Origin: Auritidibacter sp. Marseille-P8566
GTDB lineage: Bacteria; Bacteroidota; Bacteroidia; Flavobacteriales; Flavobacteriaceae
Assembly (NCBI GenBank): GCA_943325595.2
Contig: CALPQA020000066.1
Span: forward strand, 1 to 8,018
Direction of reading: 5' to 3'
Length of the DNA: 8,018 bases
In this document: piece by piece, positions 7,000 through 8,018 of the stretch
Layout: the number at the start of each line of letters is the position of its first letter
Position numbering within the stretch: the stretch's first letter is position 1
Notes under the pieces: generated by a model
What the model was told of the DNA's origin: nothing
Database searches by the model: none
The model's input: the letters and a program-made list of their open reading frames with translations, nothing else
Program-made: the position numbers and the translations under genes

Positions 7000-8018
7000 A
7001 TGAACAAAGTTATCTCGCATTCCCTTTTTACTGATTTTGACATTAATTTATTTAAAGCTGGAAAACATTTTCGCCTCTATGAAAAACTAGGCGCTCATTT
7101 GTTGACAGTTGATGGTGTAAAAGGGGTTTATTTTGCCGTTTGGGCACCTACAGCCCATTCTGTTTCGGTGGTTGGAGATTTCAATTACTGGACGCAAGGT
7201 GAACATGTTTTAGAAGTGCGATGGGACGAATCTGGAATTTGGGAGGGATTTATTCCACACCTTACAAAAGGGACAACTTATAAATATAAAATCCAATCTA
7301 ATAACAACGGAATAGTTACCGAAAAGGCCGATCCTTTTGCGTTTTATTGCGAAAATCCACCTAACACCGCTTCCATAGTTTGGGATTTAGATTTCAAATG
7401 GAAAGATACAAAGTGGATGAATTCTAGGGAAAAACACAACGGATTAGACCAGCCATTTTCTGTTTATGAAGTTCATTTGGGTTCTTGGAAACGACATCCA
7501 GAGGACAATCGGTTTTTGACTTATCGCGAATTTGCAGAAGATTTAGTTGGTTATGTTAAAGAAACTGGCTTTACTCACGTTGAGTTTATGCCCATTATGG
7601 AATTTCCTTATGATCCTTCTTGGGGGTATCAATTGGTAGGTTATTTTGCGCCTACTTCTCGCTTCGGAAATCCGCAAGATTTCATGCATTTAGTGGATAG
7701 TTTGCATAAAGCTGGAATTGGCGTTATTCTGGATTGGGTTCCGTCACATTTTCCCGATGATGCTCACGGTTTAGGATTCTTCGATGGTTCGAACCTTTAT
7801 GAACATCCCGATATTAAAAAAGGATACCACCCTGATTGGAAAAGTTTGGTTTTTAATTATGGACGCAACGAGGTTCGATCTTTTTTAATAAGCAACGCCT
7901 TATTTTGGTTGCAACACTATCATGCCGATGCCTTGCGCGTGGATGCCGTTGCTTCTATGTTGTATTTAGATTACTCTCGAAAAGATGGGGAATGGGAACC
8001 AAATATCTATGGAGGAAA
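7000..8018 (+). CDS. glgB: 1,4-alpha-glucan branching enzyme, 3' end beyond the window
   Basis: Cuts alpha-1,4-glucan chains and rejoins them through alpha-1,6 links, giving branched glycogen; GH13 family. The 339 residues seen are roughly the first half of a protein usually about 630-730 long. A CBM48-type N-terminal domain ([20 protein letters not shown], about 42-61, ending near 130) is followed by the catalytic barrel. That begins at [10 protein letters not shown] (156-165) and continues with [15 protein letters not shown] (197-211), [14 protein letters not shown] (245-258, conserved region I) and [12 protein letters not shown] (309-320, region II). The predicted nucleophile is Asp315. 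The acid/base glutamate and the C-terminal beta domain lie beyond the edge. The start ATG directly precedes a family-like N-terminus, and the extra N1 domain of E. coli GlgB is absent. It follows glgC after 41 bases and is likely co-transcribed. Those 41 bases include a 10-base palindrome ATTTGCAAAT at 6967-6976, probably chance. Confidence 0.96.
   Translation, partial: MNKVISHSLFTDFDINLFKAGKHFRLYEKLGAHLLTVDGVKGVYFAVWAPTAHSVSVVGDFNYWTQGEHVLEVRWDESGIWEGFIPHLTKGTTYKYKIQSNNNGIVTEKADPFAFYCENPPNTASIVWDLDFKWKDTKWMNSREKHNGLDQPFSVYEVHLGSWKRHPEDNRFLTYREFAEDLVGYVKETGFTHVEFMPIMEFPYDPSWGYQLVGYFAPTSRFGNPQDFMHLVDSLHKAGIGVILDWVPSHFPDDAHGLGFFDGSNLYEHPDIKKGYHPDWKSLVFNYGRNEVRSFLISNALFWLQHYHADALRVDAVASMLYLDYSRKDGEWEPNIYGG

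Overview
The window looks like an ordinary chromosomal segment of a low-G+C Bacteroidota bacterium, most likely a Flavobacterium-like member of Flavobacteriaceae. This rests on sequence traits, not on a database match. The DNA is strongly A/T-rich, and starts are preceded by A-rich stretches rather than clear Shine-Dalgarno sites. The N-terminal gene fragment is a Nudix-like/winged-helix regulator of a kind common in Bacteroidota, serine dehydratase is a single fused chain, and one possible TAnnTTTG-type -7 element is visible. I found no mobile element, CRISPR array, RNA gene or phage gene.

Layout from left to right. (1) Positions 2-577, plus strand: the C-terminal 191 residues of a Nudix-fold transcriptional regulator whose catalytic glutamates appear lost. 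(2) Positions 590-2017, minus strand: a complete iron-sulfur L-serine dehydratase, convergent with the regulator and only 12 bases from it. (3) Positions 2170-3894, minus strand: a compact three-gene unit read as alpha/beta hydrolase, lipoprotein MsrB, then cytosolic MsrB. The spacings are 10 bases and an ATGA overlap. (4) Positions 3895-4259: a 365-base divergent intergenic region of about 21% G+C (hand count). (5) Positions 4260 to the window end, plus strand: the glycogen synthesis genes glgA, glgC (ATGA overlap) and the first half of glgB.

How the genes work together. GlgC makes ADP-glucose, GlgA polymerises it into alpha-1,4-glucan and GlgB adds alpha-1,6 branches, so the right half is a complete synthesis route apart from the cut in glgB. 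The two MsrB proteins carry the same chemistry (repair of methionine-R-sulfoxide), apparently to two compartments: the cell envelope (lipoprotein) and the cytosol. The upstream hydrolase is probably co-transcribed with them, but its substrate is unknown. The serine dehydratase converts serine to pyruvate and probably has its own promoter.

I do not see a previously undescribed system here. The points worth checking are the doubled msrB genes, the non-ATG start of the hydrolase, the degenerate Nudix box, and the C-terminal cysteine of the serine dehydratase.
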